Origin: Pempheris klunzingeri
Taxonomy: Eukaryota > Chordata > Actinopteri > Acropomatiformes > Pempheridae
DNA length: 64,000 bases
Direction of reading: 5' to 3'
NCBI RefSeq assembly: GCF_042242105.1
Contig: NC_092031.1
Coordinates: 4,176,175 to 4,240,174 of the forward strand
Shown here: one piece after another, positions 26,207-39,770 of the stretch
Numbering within the stretch: position 1 is the first letter of the stretch
Layout of the letters: the number at the start of each line of letters is the position of its first letter
Made by a program: the position numbers and the translations under genes
Notes under the pieces: model-generated
What the model saw: the letters and a program-made list of their open reading frames with translations, nothing else
Told to the model about the DNA's origin: nothing
The model's database searches: none

Positions 26207-29200
26207 TCATAGTGATACAGGCCTCCACTTAATATTTTTGATGGAAAATAAATGGAGCATGACACTGATCCAGATCTGCACAAAAGTTGGTTTAATCTTA
26301 TCTTAGGTAATGACTAACCGGTGAAATAACCATTACGTTACCTAAAATGCTTTATTCCACTGTTTGATGACATTTGATGGGGCTGTAGTGATACTACCGC
26401 TACTCAGTATCGACAAAGGTACTACGACTTTGTCTTTTTTTTAAAATTTTATTTACAGCAGCTGTTGCATTTTGCATTACAATCCACCTAATCACTTATT
26501 TTTTTATTGCCCATTCAAAGAATATAATAACGTAACATAAAAATGCAGACTAGATAAATCATGGGGGGATTCTGCAATAGGGGGCCACCATGAGCCCCAT
26601 CTGGCTCAGGGAAGTCAAGACTTAACATTGATTTAGTAGCATTTTTATTGACAGTTTCCCCTTTCTCATTCTGCATCATGCTGCTGCATGAGCAGTTAAT
26701 TGGATGACCACCACCTGAGTCCTTCTGCAAATCAGCTATCAGTAGCAGCCAGTGAAGTTACACTGCAGCTCAAATCTGATTTAAAGTGACCCCGATCTGA
26801 CTAAAATCTGATATTAGCTTTATCTTAATATGAAAACCCTGCGTGGAGTCTGTGAGTGGCTGATTAGAGCAACATCATTTGAGTCACCTCGTATATCTGT
26901 TGATTTACAAAAACTGATATATGTATAGGTAATATACAATATACATTTGTTAGCAAACAATCTGTACAATCCATTGATATTCATTCATTTCCCCAGCAGC
27001 TCAAAGCTGCTCTGACTGGGAAATGGTTTTCTTTGCGTCCTTATCAACTACATATACCAGCAGGCCAGATTTAATATGAGCCCACTATCAAAACATGAAT
27101 AGATATTTTTATATACATTTTGATGTGGGACATTCCCTTGCACATGCACTTGCATGTGCAGTGAGGAGATACATTTGCATTTCATGTCATTCTCAATCCA
27201 AAGACTGCAATGTTCTTCACAACTTGTGTGGGTGAAACATGCATTAATGCTCTCAAAGTACAATCACAAAAACAGTATCCTCGCTATAAGATGACACTCA
27301 TCACACCAGCAGAGGTCTGCGTTTGCCGCAGGTCAGCTGCTTATTTCGTGCTGTTGTAAATTTTCATGTTTGTAGTTGAGTTCCTGGAATATTTATGACC
27401 TCTGGGTCATAAAAATCTTCACCCTTTATTAGACCCAGTATCTACTTTAGGAACGCTAATCATTAAAATATAAAAGAAAGCTCTTTTTCTTAATTCCTGG
27501 AAGGCTTTCTAGATGCAAGATTTTTACCCGACAGCATCTTTTTGCTGAATTATCCAGATGGTCTCTGCATGTGCTGTACTCTATCATTTACAGCTGCCTC
27601 TCTACATGCTCTCTCCATTGTAATGCATATCTGCACGTGGTGCCTTTTAGCCCTGAGTTCTTTTCATACCAGGATCAGTGCATCTCAATCAGTCTGAGTT
27701 CCTTTTATTCACAGTGACCACAGCTCAGCTTCAGCCAGAAGCTTTTGTAGCCAGTCAGTAGAAGGTTATTCGTCTTGTGTCAGAGGATATATAACAATAG
27801 AAGTTTGCATAGGAGCGGGGGCGGCAACAATGGTGAAGTGTGATTGATATAACCATCTGCCTGACTGGCCACCTTGATTAAAGTTGAGGAGAGGAGTGTT
27901 AGCTAAACAGGGATGGTGAAAATATCCCAAAAGAATTTAAAGTATAAGGGAATGAAAGTAATCAAACCACAGGTACAGTGTGAAAACGACATAATTAGTG
28001 AAATTGCTTGGCAGTGTTTGCACACATGTGATCCATACAGGTGTATTTAATGCGTCTGCCTGGTGTGTTGGAGAGTAGGACTGCGGCTGGGCTGGCTGAC
28101 CACGCCGTGCCTGGGTGGTCACTCGTTGCCTGCATTAATCTTACAGTTGAGAGGTGAGGTCCTGACCTCGGGTGTTTTTCTTTCAGGGGAGGTCATTTTC
28201 AGCCTGGGCAGTCTGCTCGCTTCTGATGTGACATGTAAATGCAGAGCTTTGCCGGGCCAAGGAGGAGGCTTTTGTCTGACTGTGTATTTCCTCAGTGCTT
28301 AATTAAAATGAAAGCCTGCAGTGTGGTGTGAAAAATAAATGCAGCTGGTTTAAAATGAGAAAAAGAGCTTGACATGGGAGTCAAAAACTTGGCAATTAAA
28401 CAGACAGAGAACACAAAAAAGAGCTTTGTGAAACTGTCCATATGCTAAACCAATGCATGCTGTACACACTGTATAGTTTGGAGTATAATATATTTCCATT
28501 ATTGATTACTCGGCCTATTATTTCATCAGTTAATCTTTTATTTCATACAATATCTGAAAAATGTCCATCACCATCTCCTAAATCCCAAATTGACATATTC
28601 ATATTGTTTTTTATACTAGCATAGGACAAGCTAGGAACCAGGTGATATTTAGCACCAAGCATCGATCGATTATGAAAATACTTCTTACTACTACAGGTAC
28701 AGGTTATGACAGTGGTGTAATAATGAGGAGAAAGCCTCACAGGGCCCCACGATCAGACGACAGATCTAACACCAACATGTGGAACAGAGAATTTAGAGTT
28801 CGTCTTGGACGTGCTTATCACAAAATCTGGAACGTCTCATGAGAGCACTGCAGTGGTGCCTGTAGTAGCATGCCACCTCTCCATGTTATCGTCTGTATCT
28901 CTTGTACTGCACATGCTGAATGCATCTTGTGCTCATCACTACACCAAAACGAGTCAGTGTATATTTAGCTCGCTGACATGCGACTAGACAAACTTTCACT
29001 CAAACTGTAACAAGACTAAGAGTCCAAATCCCCTCAGAATACAGCAGAATAAAGATTTAAAGGAAGCACTTAGACTGTGGTTATTCTGTGTATGAAAGAT
29101 ATTTGGCCATAATTCTCATTTATACTCATTTTCTATTTTTACACTTTTCTAAGATGACTGAGCAACCATATTACCCTTCTTGCCTCATTCCCCTCCAATC

Positions 29201-30229
29201 ATCTAAATTATTAACATTATAAATCAAGGCACACGAATGCATTATTTAGTGCCGTCCTTCACATTACGCCGGTACCCACTAAAACAGACCAGAGCTTTCT
29301 TGTAGTTTATAACCCTGACTGGCTTCGCCTGCCTCTAACTCACAGTTTCATAACCTACTTTTCATTGTTCCATAATTCACTAAAATAAGGTTGTAGCACG
29401 ATTAGGCACTGCCCCGTACAAGCTTACAGTGATTAGAGGGCTCTGCTCAGTGCTTAACCCATTCACATCTGGGAAAACTGATAACATTCTCCCTCCGCAA
29501 CGAACACTTGTGCTCGCTTTCCACTGCAAACAAACCATAGTCTTATAAGCAGAGTGGCGTGTTTGAGGAGAGGATTTCTCCCATTTTCTGAGATGCGATT
29601 TACAGCCAGCATGTTTGTGTTTGACTTACAATGGCCTCTTTGTCAAAGCGAGATTAGGCTCAACGTTATTTCAACAGCAGAGTGATGATGTGATAACCAC
29701 AGCCACCTCGTGTTGTCTTAGGTAATCTGTGTTTGGTCTGGATCAAATAATGACCCCCAGGAAAAGAGTCTGAGGGCATAAAGACAAGGCGAGCTGTTTG
29801 TCTGAGCCGAAAGGGCCTCGGCCACTAATCACTTAGAGAAAGGTTTGGAGGAAGCAGAGTGCTGTAAATCCACAACTCGTGACTCCGATGTGATGATTTC
29901 AAACCGACATATAACACATTCCCATGTGATTTTGTTATGTTACTCACTTGTTGGACGATCAACACCTTTTTTTTTTAAGTTCCATTAGATGTGGAGAGCT
30001 TAAAAGCTGCCATACATCCAGCAGTTCTTATGCAAGCTTGTTAAAGTAAACCATGTTAAAGCACAGTGACTCGACTGTTTTCACATTAAACAGCAGCCCT
30101 CTCATATTCTAGTTACACAGGGACATGGAAATGAATAACATCACCTATGTTTTCATGTGTTTGTTGCATTTATGAGGAAATGCTTTGTTTTGTCTTTTTA
30201 CTTCTAATACAGTAAATGGACATTCAATA

Positions 30230-30470
30230 TTCATTCCTTTCTTGCAAGTTAGATGATGATACCGACACCACTCTCATGTCTGTACGCTGAATATGAAGCT
30301 AGAGCCAGCAGGCGGTTAGCTTAGCTTAGCATAAAGACTGGAAGCAGGGGGGAACAGCTAGCCTGTCTCACTAACTAACACCTTACGTATGTTTTGTGTG
30401 ACTGATACAAAATAGAAAATGTAAAACCACTGCTTGCTGTTTTCATGGTCCAGTTTTTTGTCGCTGTCTC
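30230..30470 (+). repeat. Foldback MITE family, partial copy
   Basis: It contains AGCCAGCAGGCGGTTAGCTT, AGCATAAAGACTGGAAGCAG and GGGGAACAGCTAGCCTGTCT (30305-30367). The same blocks recur at 37289-37372 and, inverted, at 34060-34080 and 37612-37690. The right arm seems lost. Confidence 0.7.
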
Positions 30471-32504
30471 CTCAAATTCACAGATTTTCCTACTCCTCTG
30501 AATTTATCGTAGTTAAAGTAGCTCTTGTTTCAGTTGGTTTGTTAGTGTGTCCAAACTTTTGTAACCCATTCACTTGACAAGTAGACCAGATTGTAATGAA
30601 ATTTGCTATAGATATCCTCAGAAGACACACAAGAGGGTTCTTTCGGTGACCCCTTGACCTCTCCTTTGCCATTATTGCAGGATCAGACACACTACACATT
30701 TTTATCTTTTGAGGCGGTCAATGTTCAGGTGATTAGGTGACCCATTAATTCTTGCTGACGACACGTTGGACCCTAACCAATACTGTTCCACCTGACAGCA
30801 CAGCAACAGCAACAATGGCAGTTTACATGTGTATCTACAGTTTTGTGGATGCAGTTGAACCTGGAACCGTTGTAGGTCTGCATGTGCATGTAGAGTAAAG
30901 AAAGTGTCCCACAAGTCTGATTAATTCAATCTTATCGCCAGACAAGAACAGCATTACTAGACGATGCACCTAAACTCCACATTATAACAATAACACCAAT
31001 ATTTTCTCTTGCTTGCAGTGGTTAACGTACAGGAAGGGTCAATCTCCTGTGTGAAAATCAGACTCCGCTCCTTAATACATATGCATATATGTAGCAGTTC
31101 TTTTTGGTTTGTCACTGGACACTGACATTGGATCTAAACATGGATGTAACTCCTGAATTGATTTGAAGTTCACAGCCTGAGGGTGATTGAGAAATTGTAA
31201 TTTATCTTCCGCCTCACATTTTTTGCAGCATCTGACTAGTCCTTTCATTGGGACATTGTGCTGCTTCAGGTGTCTTTCCCTACGATGTGCTACACATTCA
31301 TTTTCATGCCAAATTCCTCATGCTTGTTGTGTCCGGCTGATTTCATGTAGTCTGATCTCAGCCTTAGGCAACCATCAGACAGGTAAGCTCCGGTTTATCA
31401 CCCTGTCCAAGCTACTGTTAGAAGTATTTTATCCCATTTCTAAAGAAATCTGGTTGTTTTGGCTGCCCAAAACACAGAAAAGCTGCAAATCTAGTAAATG
31501 GAGTCCCACAGAGGTTTTAACTAGCCTGTGTGATTGAGCTCGTGGCTGTGTGCAGCCTTTTGGACAATGTCCATTAGTTAAGTTCTATCTTTAGACTCAA
31601 GCTATTAGTGAGCTGGATGGAGTTGGCGAGACGTATCGACATGTGGCTGAAGGGAAGTAGATCAACGTGTCACTGTTGCTGATGATGTAATTTCTGTTTA
31701 ATTTACCACTTAATGCTCTCGTTTGGCAGGTTTGGTGCCCCAAATGTGATCAATTAGAATCCGCTCACGGTGTCTCCTCTCACGGGATTTACAAGGCTGG
31801 CATGGAGAAGAACTGTTCGCAGAAAACCAAGCGTCTCAGGATTCTGGATCACCACCCTTTGATGGAAGATGGAGTCAGGCCACTACACCAGTCGATCTGC
31901 GTCCAATGAAACGCTCTAAATCCTGAGAAATCTCAGATTATGAACACGGTTAACTGAGGATCTCGTGTCAAGATTAGTGTGAAGTTGGAATTTATTGCTT
32001 CCACCACAGCGCTGATAAGACTCCAGGCAGTCTGCCATATTGTTCTGTTCTGCAGCATCATAAATCAAAGGAAGTGGTTTGCAGGGATGTGTGATGGATA
32101 AACGCACCCAAACTGGGGAAATGTAGTTTACATGCATCTTAATAAGACAATATTAGACATGCAAATAGGTGACAAACTAATAGAAAAAAAACATTATAAA
32201 TGAATGCTATTATAGATTATTATGCATTTTATGTATATGGGGTATGCTGCAGTTCAACCTTTAATTTACAAATCACCGTCTGACTGTACACATTCACAAA
32301 TGGGCACAGCTTCATTTGATAGCATGAACATCACAGATTTTGCCGAAGTCTTATATCATAAATGTTCATTTGGCATATTTGCATTGGACCAAGCCTGATC
32401 TGATCTGATTACTGTGGTGCATTATGGACAATAGTCAACATTATCCTATAAAAGCTCGATTACCTGTGTAGTTGTTTTACTTTTCATTTGAAAATGGGCA
32501 CACT

Positions 32505-32506
<2 letters not shown>

Positions 32507-32551
<45 letters not shown>
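32507..32551. repeat. (GT)n microsatellite, about 22 units
   Basis: Pure TG/GT run in the gene-free interval. Confidence 0.95.
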
Positions 32552-32553
<2 letters not shown>

Positions 32554-33858
32554 CCTTGACAGAGAAAGCTAAGCTTCATTGAGTGCCTGCAAGCACTGTG
32601 CTATCTTTAGCTTTTGTTGAAGCTTTTACCAGTGGCCTCCTCCTACTCTTCCCACTCTTCCTCCTCCACTCCCCTCAGCCCACTCACTGTTGGCTGCACA
32701 TGCAAACGCGCACGCTTATGCATGCTTGCACACAACCAAACCCATGCGCACACACTACTCTAACATACATATGCACACTGCATAACTGTTACTGGGCAGA
32801 TTAGAGGAAGCAACCTACTTCTGGGATAAAAACATGAGCCCGATGTTTGTTTCTTGGTGCAGAGAGAGACACTGACTCTTGTTCCCCGAGCGGCCTTGAT
32901 TCCTGCCTGAAGGCAAGTTATAAGCCAGGGCCTCACAGGATACACATTTGTATTCCTATTGGCCAAAAATGTATTAAATTCAGTCAGCAGAACACTCTTA
33001 GACTATAAACTATTAATAAATGCGTTTGCTCCAAACCAAACTGTGCTTACACCAGTTATCATTTGTGTGGAATGGCTCAGCGCTTCTGCATCTCTCAGTG
33101 CATTTCTATTGCATATTATGCACATGTGCTATTGCTACAAATGTGTGAAATGCACTGATTATCTGATTGTTGATACATATTTCAGCTTTTAATAAGCCAT
33201 TAGCTAATAAGCCATTGCATTTTGTGCACTTTTGACTGTGGAGAAAACAAAAGTAGCTCCTTGCAGGGGATTAGTTACAACAATACAATCTATTCTTTCC
33301 ACTCAAACAATCCCAGAATAGCTTGGTCAACCAGCCATCTTAGATCAGTGTTAGTCATGTTAAATGCTGCCAGACTGCGAGTAAAGTGATCCAAACTAAT
33401 CCAATCAGTGAGGTTTGTACTGAAAGGTCAGCCCCCATGAGGCTTTGCTGTTTGCAAACATAGACAATATTTTTGTCATGGTACATTTATATTTCTTTGA
33501 AGACATTTCGTCAAAAGTGACTGCAGGAATACAGCTTTAACTGAAAGCAGGTCTGGTAAAGACTGCATGGTGTGTGCAGACTTTTTCAAATTCCAGCTTG
33601 TATTTTTCTCACTTACTTGTTTGAACACTTAAATGTTGTTGTTTTTTACAGGTACATGAGGCAACCTTACAGTGTAGTGCAATAACAATGCAATATCCCT
33701 GAAACACACATTACCTCTTGATACTTGTTGTGGCTCCCCTCCTCTATACAGTGGATTGAGGAGGTTATGACGTGTCCTCAAATTTAAAATCTGGTTTCTC
33801 TTCATTGATTATGTGGAGAATCTGTGTCCGTCCAAGGATCTTGAATACTAATGTCGTT

Positions 33859-34197
33859 CTTAAAGGAATACTTGACTCTTGGGGTCTTATTCTGGTTTGG
33901 GCTTTCTTGCTTAAGAGTTAGATGAGAAGATTGATGCCAATATCATGTTTGTCCATTATTTCTATGCATCTGTTTTTGTATGCATTAAACAAACGACACA
34001 AAACATGTTAATTAGTTTTTACCTTCCAACAGAGCCATTTCTGCACCCATTTCTTATGCTAAGCTAAGCTAGCCATCCTTTGAATGTGGCCTCATATTTA
34101 ATGGACAGGTAGGAGAGTGGTATCGATCTTCTCATCTAACTCCAGGCGAGACAATCAATGAGCATGTTTTCCTAAATGAACTAACTATTCCTTTAAG
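33859..34197. mobile_element. Foldback MITE with perfect 12 bp ends
   Basis: The ends are CTTAAAGGAATA (33859-33870) and its exact complement TATTCCTTTAAG (34186-34197). Subterminal 21 bp arms at 33915-33935 and 34122-34142 are inverted copies with one mismatch. The element is about 339 bp with no coding capacity. It carries the GCTAAGCTAAGCTAGCC block shared with the copies at 30230 and 37289. TTAA at both tips suggests TTAA-targeted insertion, though the superfamily is an inference. Confidence 0.75.
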
Positions 34198-36424
34198 CAG
34201 ATAAATTCTTTATGTTTACTGTAAGTGCAGACGACATGTACTGTACAGAAAGCAGCTAACAATGTTTACTCTCTTTTCTCTTCTCTGTCTTTTTGTTGTC
34301 TAGTTTATTTTGCTTTTGTAGTGGATTTATCACCTTGAGATGGTAACATAAATAAAATATTACTGTAAAGGTATGCTGGTTAAGCCCTTAAGATACATTT
34401 TTTTCCCCTTTAATCCAAAACTTGCAGTACAATATCTTACATTATTGAACACTGACAGCATCATATGCACTCTGCATCATCTTCTACCTCTTCATCTGAG
34501 CTCTATGATGTTTACATGTGAGAGAAATATTAAAACCAAAGACTCTTTTTGTATTACTTTTGCAGCACTTGAGGCTCAAATGTAGCCTGGCACAAAGCTC
34601 TAGGGCTGTCAGTACTATGGGTTAATGATGTTTGAATAAAGGTATATTCATAATAATAAAAAAACAATAAAATAAAACCGAGATACTAAACTAGTCATTT
34701 GCATTTCACTTTAAGAGTAACATTGATATTCTGAGCTATTTTGTCCTGGATGTGTACAAATAAAAGGTAATAATTTCAACATTCAAACTAGTCATCCTAC
34801 TGTACGTCTATTTGTCATCACCCGAACGAGTCCGTCTCCTCCCAGCATGTGAAAATTACCTGGGAGCCATTCATGCATCCTTAATATCCATTCAATCATT
34901 GTCTAATAATAGTCATTTTACACCACAGAATGGGAGTTATTGGTGTCAGCATGCACCTGTAATTGTATCTTCCCTCTCTCCACCTCCTCTCTGTTTCTGC
35001 ATTGCAGTGTCTGAAGCTGTCAGGAGAGTATATACGCCGTGTGTCATTGTTGGGCCTCTGCCTGTCATCTCTGCCCCTGTGCACAGACCACCAGGCAACT
35101 CATCGAGTTATAGTACGCACACTTCCTCTGTCCTCCCGCTTCACCTTCTGAGCTGTCGTCCCATGACACACGCTGAGCTGTGAGCTGACAGTGATGAGAA
35201 AGTGCTGCTTTTGCCCTGTGCAGCTTCTGTTTCTTCCAGGCGCAGAACATTGTTTTATGGTTTGTATGGTTCTCCATGTTTGAAAAAAGCAGAAATAAGG
35301 TTAGATCTGGGTGGAAAAATCTCACTTATTCTACTTTCTCTTAACACATATTGAGATATTCAGTGTGTCCTCCTTCTCACCTCCTGCTGTTTTTCACCCA
35401 GCCTTTCTAAATCCCTGTGTGTGTGCTTTAACACAGATGGTGAATAATAAATGGAATGGCCTCTTCCGCCTTAATACAACTACATACACGAGTAAAAAGT
35501 GCCACACTGTAGTCTCCAATGCTCTGCACTTCCCTAAAATTGCAGTGTGTCCATGACAGAATGACAGGGTATTTAGTCTCATTCAACTGATGCCTGAGGC
35601 GTTTTTTTTTTTTTTTTACTGTTGCACTCTCCGAGTTTCCATTCAGGTTTAATAAGTTCCTAATGAAAGGGGGCAGGCGGAAGCTGTTTGAGTCAATCTC
35701 CTCTGCACAGTTACAGATCATTGGATGCTCCATTTAGGGTGATTTAAATGTGTGCCATGGGACATATTCCAAAAAGCATTCACACAATGGTTTTCCATTT
35801 ACTTCCCTCCTTCTTCGCTCCTATTATAGTAATGGAAGCTGGAGTGTCTCAGGCAACAGACAAAGGAAAAATACAATGGTTGTGCCCCCCCCCCCCTTTT
35901 TTTTCCTTGGTGTGTCATTGTAAAATAGATATATAAAGTTGCAAGCTCAATCTAGTAAGACAAAAACTGCTGGTGCCAATTCTGCATTTCACCACATTGC
36001 ACCATGTGGAAAAACAACAATAAGAGAAAGGAAGGACATTGCGTAAGTTCATTTTCTTTTCTGTCGGTTCTACAATGTACAGCTGAAAATGATAAGGAAC
36101 AGTAGAAAACAGTAGAAACTGAGGCCAGTGAGTTCTCAGCATCTACAGGACAATATATTCTCGCTTTTCTCTTACTGTGTCAACAATTACAGAAAGTAAT
36201 TAAGTCGGTCGGTGCTTTCACCTACAGACATTTCTAGTATGTCTAGCAGAGGAAAAATGCAAGTAGGCTAAGATTTGAAAATGTTATGAACCTTAATAAG
36301 ATGGAGTTCACTCTGTCCCTACAGACATTCACCACTGAGTCTGAAGTCAGTTTACTGGGGATCCTGCAGAAAGTACTATAGAAAATGTTTAATTATATAC
36401 ATGATCACCTCAATGTGATGTTGA

Positions 36425-36595
36425 AACTTTTAATCTTTTTAATTCAATTTAATCTTTAGTCTAGAAAATGTCAGAAAATAGAGGAAAAATGCAAATAACT
36501 GCCTGAAACCCAAATATATTCAATTTGAAATAAATCCTCATATTTAAAAGGAACCAGAGAATGTTAAGCATCAATCAATTAGTTGTAATGCTTGA
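36425..36595 (-). repeat. AT-rich palindromic repeat, copy 7 (opposite orientation)
   Basis: AGTCTAGAAAATGTCAGAAA, AAACCCAAATATATTCAATT, AATCCTCATATTTAAAAGGA and ATCAATCAATTAGTTGTAAT follow the reverse order of the 13622 and 15310 copies. Confidence 0.6.
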
Positions 36596-37288
36596 TTTAT
36601 TTAAATGGATATAGAAACCATGTAAATATTATTATTATTTGAGAATACTTGTTTAATTACTAGCCAAAGGAGACAGCCCTCTAAAGAAGGAGTGGCTTGT
36701 CTCATTTCACAAGTTTTTCATGTTTGTGTTCACGTTCATTTTTCATGTGTCACCTACAACTGACACCATAGACTGGAAAAGTATAAGCTGCTATTTCATT
36801 AACCTGTTTCTCCTGCTTGACTCTTTCACACATAATTTCTTAATCATGTCGCAGGGCAAGTGTCTGCACATGCAGGGTGTTACCATCAATTACCTCTGCT
36901 GTCTAGACGGGACTTAAGGCTATTTGTGACCTGCTGGTCTCATTCTACTGGTGATTCCTGGCAGCACTCCCAGCTTTAGATCTGTCTAACAGGATTAAAG
37001 CGACGCTGGAGGACTTTGTGTTTGACACCTATGCACGTGGAGGTCAGTAGACATGTGGTGAAACAAACAGCTACACTGCACCTAAGATAGAAGGCTGAAT
37101 GAGGTCTCTATTATTGGTCTCTGTAATTCATCATAATACATGCTGTCAATACGTTTACTTACTCTGTGGCCTATATAACTGATATTATGAGATATATGCA
37201 ACAGAAAACATAAATATATATAATAGGAAACAATAGAAAACTTTGACTTTGGGCTAAATCTTTGTCACTGTGACTGTACGGTAAAATG

Positions 37289-37740
37289 TGAAGCTGGAGC
37301 CAGAAGACTGTTAGCTTAGCTTAGCATGAGGGCAGGAAACAGAGACAAACAGCTAGCATGGCTCTGGCCAAAGGCTTGGGCATCAAGCTTCAGGAACAGC
37401 TCTGTGAGGTGATTTTGACGTGCTTTACCCATTTTTCTCAATACATTCATGCCAGCGCAACCATTCATAGTGACAGCAAGACTCCAGAAAGTCACTGCAT
37501 CCAGCCAAGAAATAATTGGGCCGTCCACATAACCACACTTTGTTTTTTTATGGATTAAACAGCTGTAACGTGGCTTTCAGCAGTGCTAGTGGGTGGATCT
37601 TGTTACCTTTTGGACAGAGCCAGGCAAGTCTTTTCCCCAAGTTTCCAGTCTTTATGCTAAACGAAGCCAGTCATCTCTCAACTGGAGATTCATGCAGACA
37701 GATGAGAGGGGTATCTTCTGATCCAACTCTGGGCAAGAAA
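37289..37740 (+). repeat. Foldback MITE family, copy with both arms
   Basis: The left arm (about 37289-37372) includes GTTAGCTTAGCTTAGCATGA and AACAGCTAGCATGGCTCTGG. The right arm (about 37612-37690) carries the inverted counterparts TTTGGACAGAGCCAGG, GTTTCCAGTCTTTATGC and TAAACGAAGCCAGTC. Such arms could fold into a long imperfect hairpin. No coding capacity. Confidence 0.7.
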
Positions 37741-39284
37741 AACCCTCAGCCTGGAACTGGCATGGCTGAATAAGGATGAGATGATACACAAAAAAGAACA
37801 AACGAAGTACAATAGTTATAGCATTTTAGAGATGCTGGACGATATTGTTTCAGTCCCCTTTTGTTAATTGCCAGCTCTCGAAGCATCAGGAATATGCAGC
37901 ACAAACTGGGGCACCAGCCACTGTGACATCAGGACATCAGGCCAAAATATGAGCAAATGGAAAGCGTGCCGAATCATTTTACAGGCAGCTGCTCTTTGTG
38001 TATTAGAAACGAATTTAAATCCGAGTTGATATAGATTCAAGTGAATGACTGCATCTCCTAGTGGGAATGAACTCACTGTTGTTAACTGGGACTGGGGTTT
38101 TACTGCTGATCCTTAATAAAAACCTACACAGCACAGTCTTTATCCAAGCATGATCTGTGTTCTGGAGTACCCCGGCCTGGAGTGGCAGCCTCACAGTCTT
38201 GCCAACTTCAGACCCTCAAACAGTGAAATCTTTGATGGAATAACATGAAAAGGTAACAAAAGGAATGCTGTGATGGCTTGTGGAACATCAGAGCATGGGC
38301 TGGCATAAACAAAAAGGCCACTATGGGCGCCTCATTTGGGAGACCAAGCTCCAAATTCCAGATCTGATCCGCATGGGTTCCCCTTCACAAGCTTGGTCAG
38401 GATTCCTGGGTTCTTCTCCACAAAACAGTTTTCAGTCCATTGTGTACACACAATGAGAGTTACTAGTAGTCATAACTGAGACAGTGGCTTTAAGAAAACA
38501 TATTTTTTTAATCAGAAACAAGATTAATAATCAGTAATAAGCTTTAATTAGCCCTCAATTACATGAACTATCACTTCTGTATCATGGTCCTGGAGACTGT
38601 GAATCAATTTACTGTAAACTCAGACTTTAAACTCTGTATGTGACTAAATGAAGTCGGTTATATTGAACACTCTCCCTCAGCTTTTCATTCAGGAATCTGT
38701 TTTTTTTCTGGTACCTTCTACATATCACACAAATCTGCAAAGCCAGACGATCCATAAAAATAATTCTGAGCAAATATTTCTATTGTCTTTTATCTGAAGG
38801 TAATAAAACACAGCTAGTAAGAAAAGAACTTTATCACCAGACAGTGATCAGACTTGCATTACCAACAACTCTGATCATTGCAGCCCATCATAAGCGAAAG
38901 AGAAAGAGACAAAAACCTCCCTAATATCGGTCAGCCCAGGACGAGTTGTTTTGCCATGAGCTCCACGGCTCACGTGCAGTCTCACTCCCACGTGTTCTTC
39001 CTGTCCGTCCAAGACTGAACAAAAACCCAACACTGACCATTACAGCTGCTCCTGCTCCCAGGGGAGGGCCACAGCATGGGGGTCCAGTCTTGATGGAGCT
39101 CTGATCTTGATCTGCCAGGCAGGACGCAGAGTCAACAAAAGACACGTGGGGCTCAGAGATGTGTGAGTGTGTGTTTTTCTATTGGACTGACTCATCTTTT
39201 CTTCAGACACAGCTGTGGTTCAGTGTTCAATGTGGTTCAATCGTAAGGCACAAATTGTTGGTGGGTGAGGTTTACTCTGTAGCA

Positions 39285-39770
39285 GCGATGCAGAGTAACT
39301 AAGTACTGTTTGCTCTGTACTTTCCATCAGTGCAGTGGAGTATTTTTATTTTACACTACTAGTCCACTACACTCCAGAGTGAAATATTGTACTTTTTTCT
39401 TTTTGGTAAATTCACTACATCAAGATTTTGCTTATAAAATGTTGAGGAAGTTGGGTCTTTCAGGGTTTCAGGGTGTTTCAGAGCTTTTTCACATTAAAAA
39501 ACTGCCTGCAGGCAACACAAAGCCAGAGTTGTGAACCAAAACAGTGAAGTTACATATTGGAAAACCAAAACGATGAGCTGAAAAACTGCTTCAATATTCT
39601 GGTATTTGATTTTTTGCAGGCCCAAGCCAAAACTACCAACCTTCATCCACTTCAAGGAAAGTATCGAATGTTCTATGCAGTTCTTAGATTTATTACCTTT
39701 TCAGTGTTACAGAAGGTACAGCATAACATAAAGCTTATACACACACATTTTTAGACACTCAAAATACAGA
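39285..39770 (+). repeat. Composite interspersed repeat, copy A
   Basis: The first part (CAGTGGAGTATTTTTATTTT, CACTACACTCCAGAG) resembles the AAAGTAC-rich family. The second part (about 39450-39740) matches 44340-44640 in order: TTTTCAGGG-like start, GAACCAAAACAGTGAAGTT, CTTCATCCACTTCAAGGAAA, ATGTTCTATGCAG, then CAGTGTTACAGAAGGTACA. Similarity is clear but diverged. Confidence 0.65.

Larger units (their letters stand above)
22851..33858. other. Gene-free interval between dusp3 and arl4d, left part
   Basis: No exon-like ORF with recognisable similarity on either strand. The recognisable contents are a Tc1-like transposase remnant (about 23390-23640), a piggyBac-like MITE (24388-24802), microsatellites at 26161-26206 and 32507-32551, and part of a foldback MITE at 30230-30470. 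The rest is AT-rich unique-looking DNA in which distal regulatory elements could lie, but I cannot show any. Confidence 0.6.

Noticed and set aside
34812-35183. 123-residue plus-strand ORF
   Set aside because: Considered as a possible sost exon or small gene, but it has no cystine-knot pattern, no signal peptide and no similarity I recognise.
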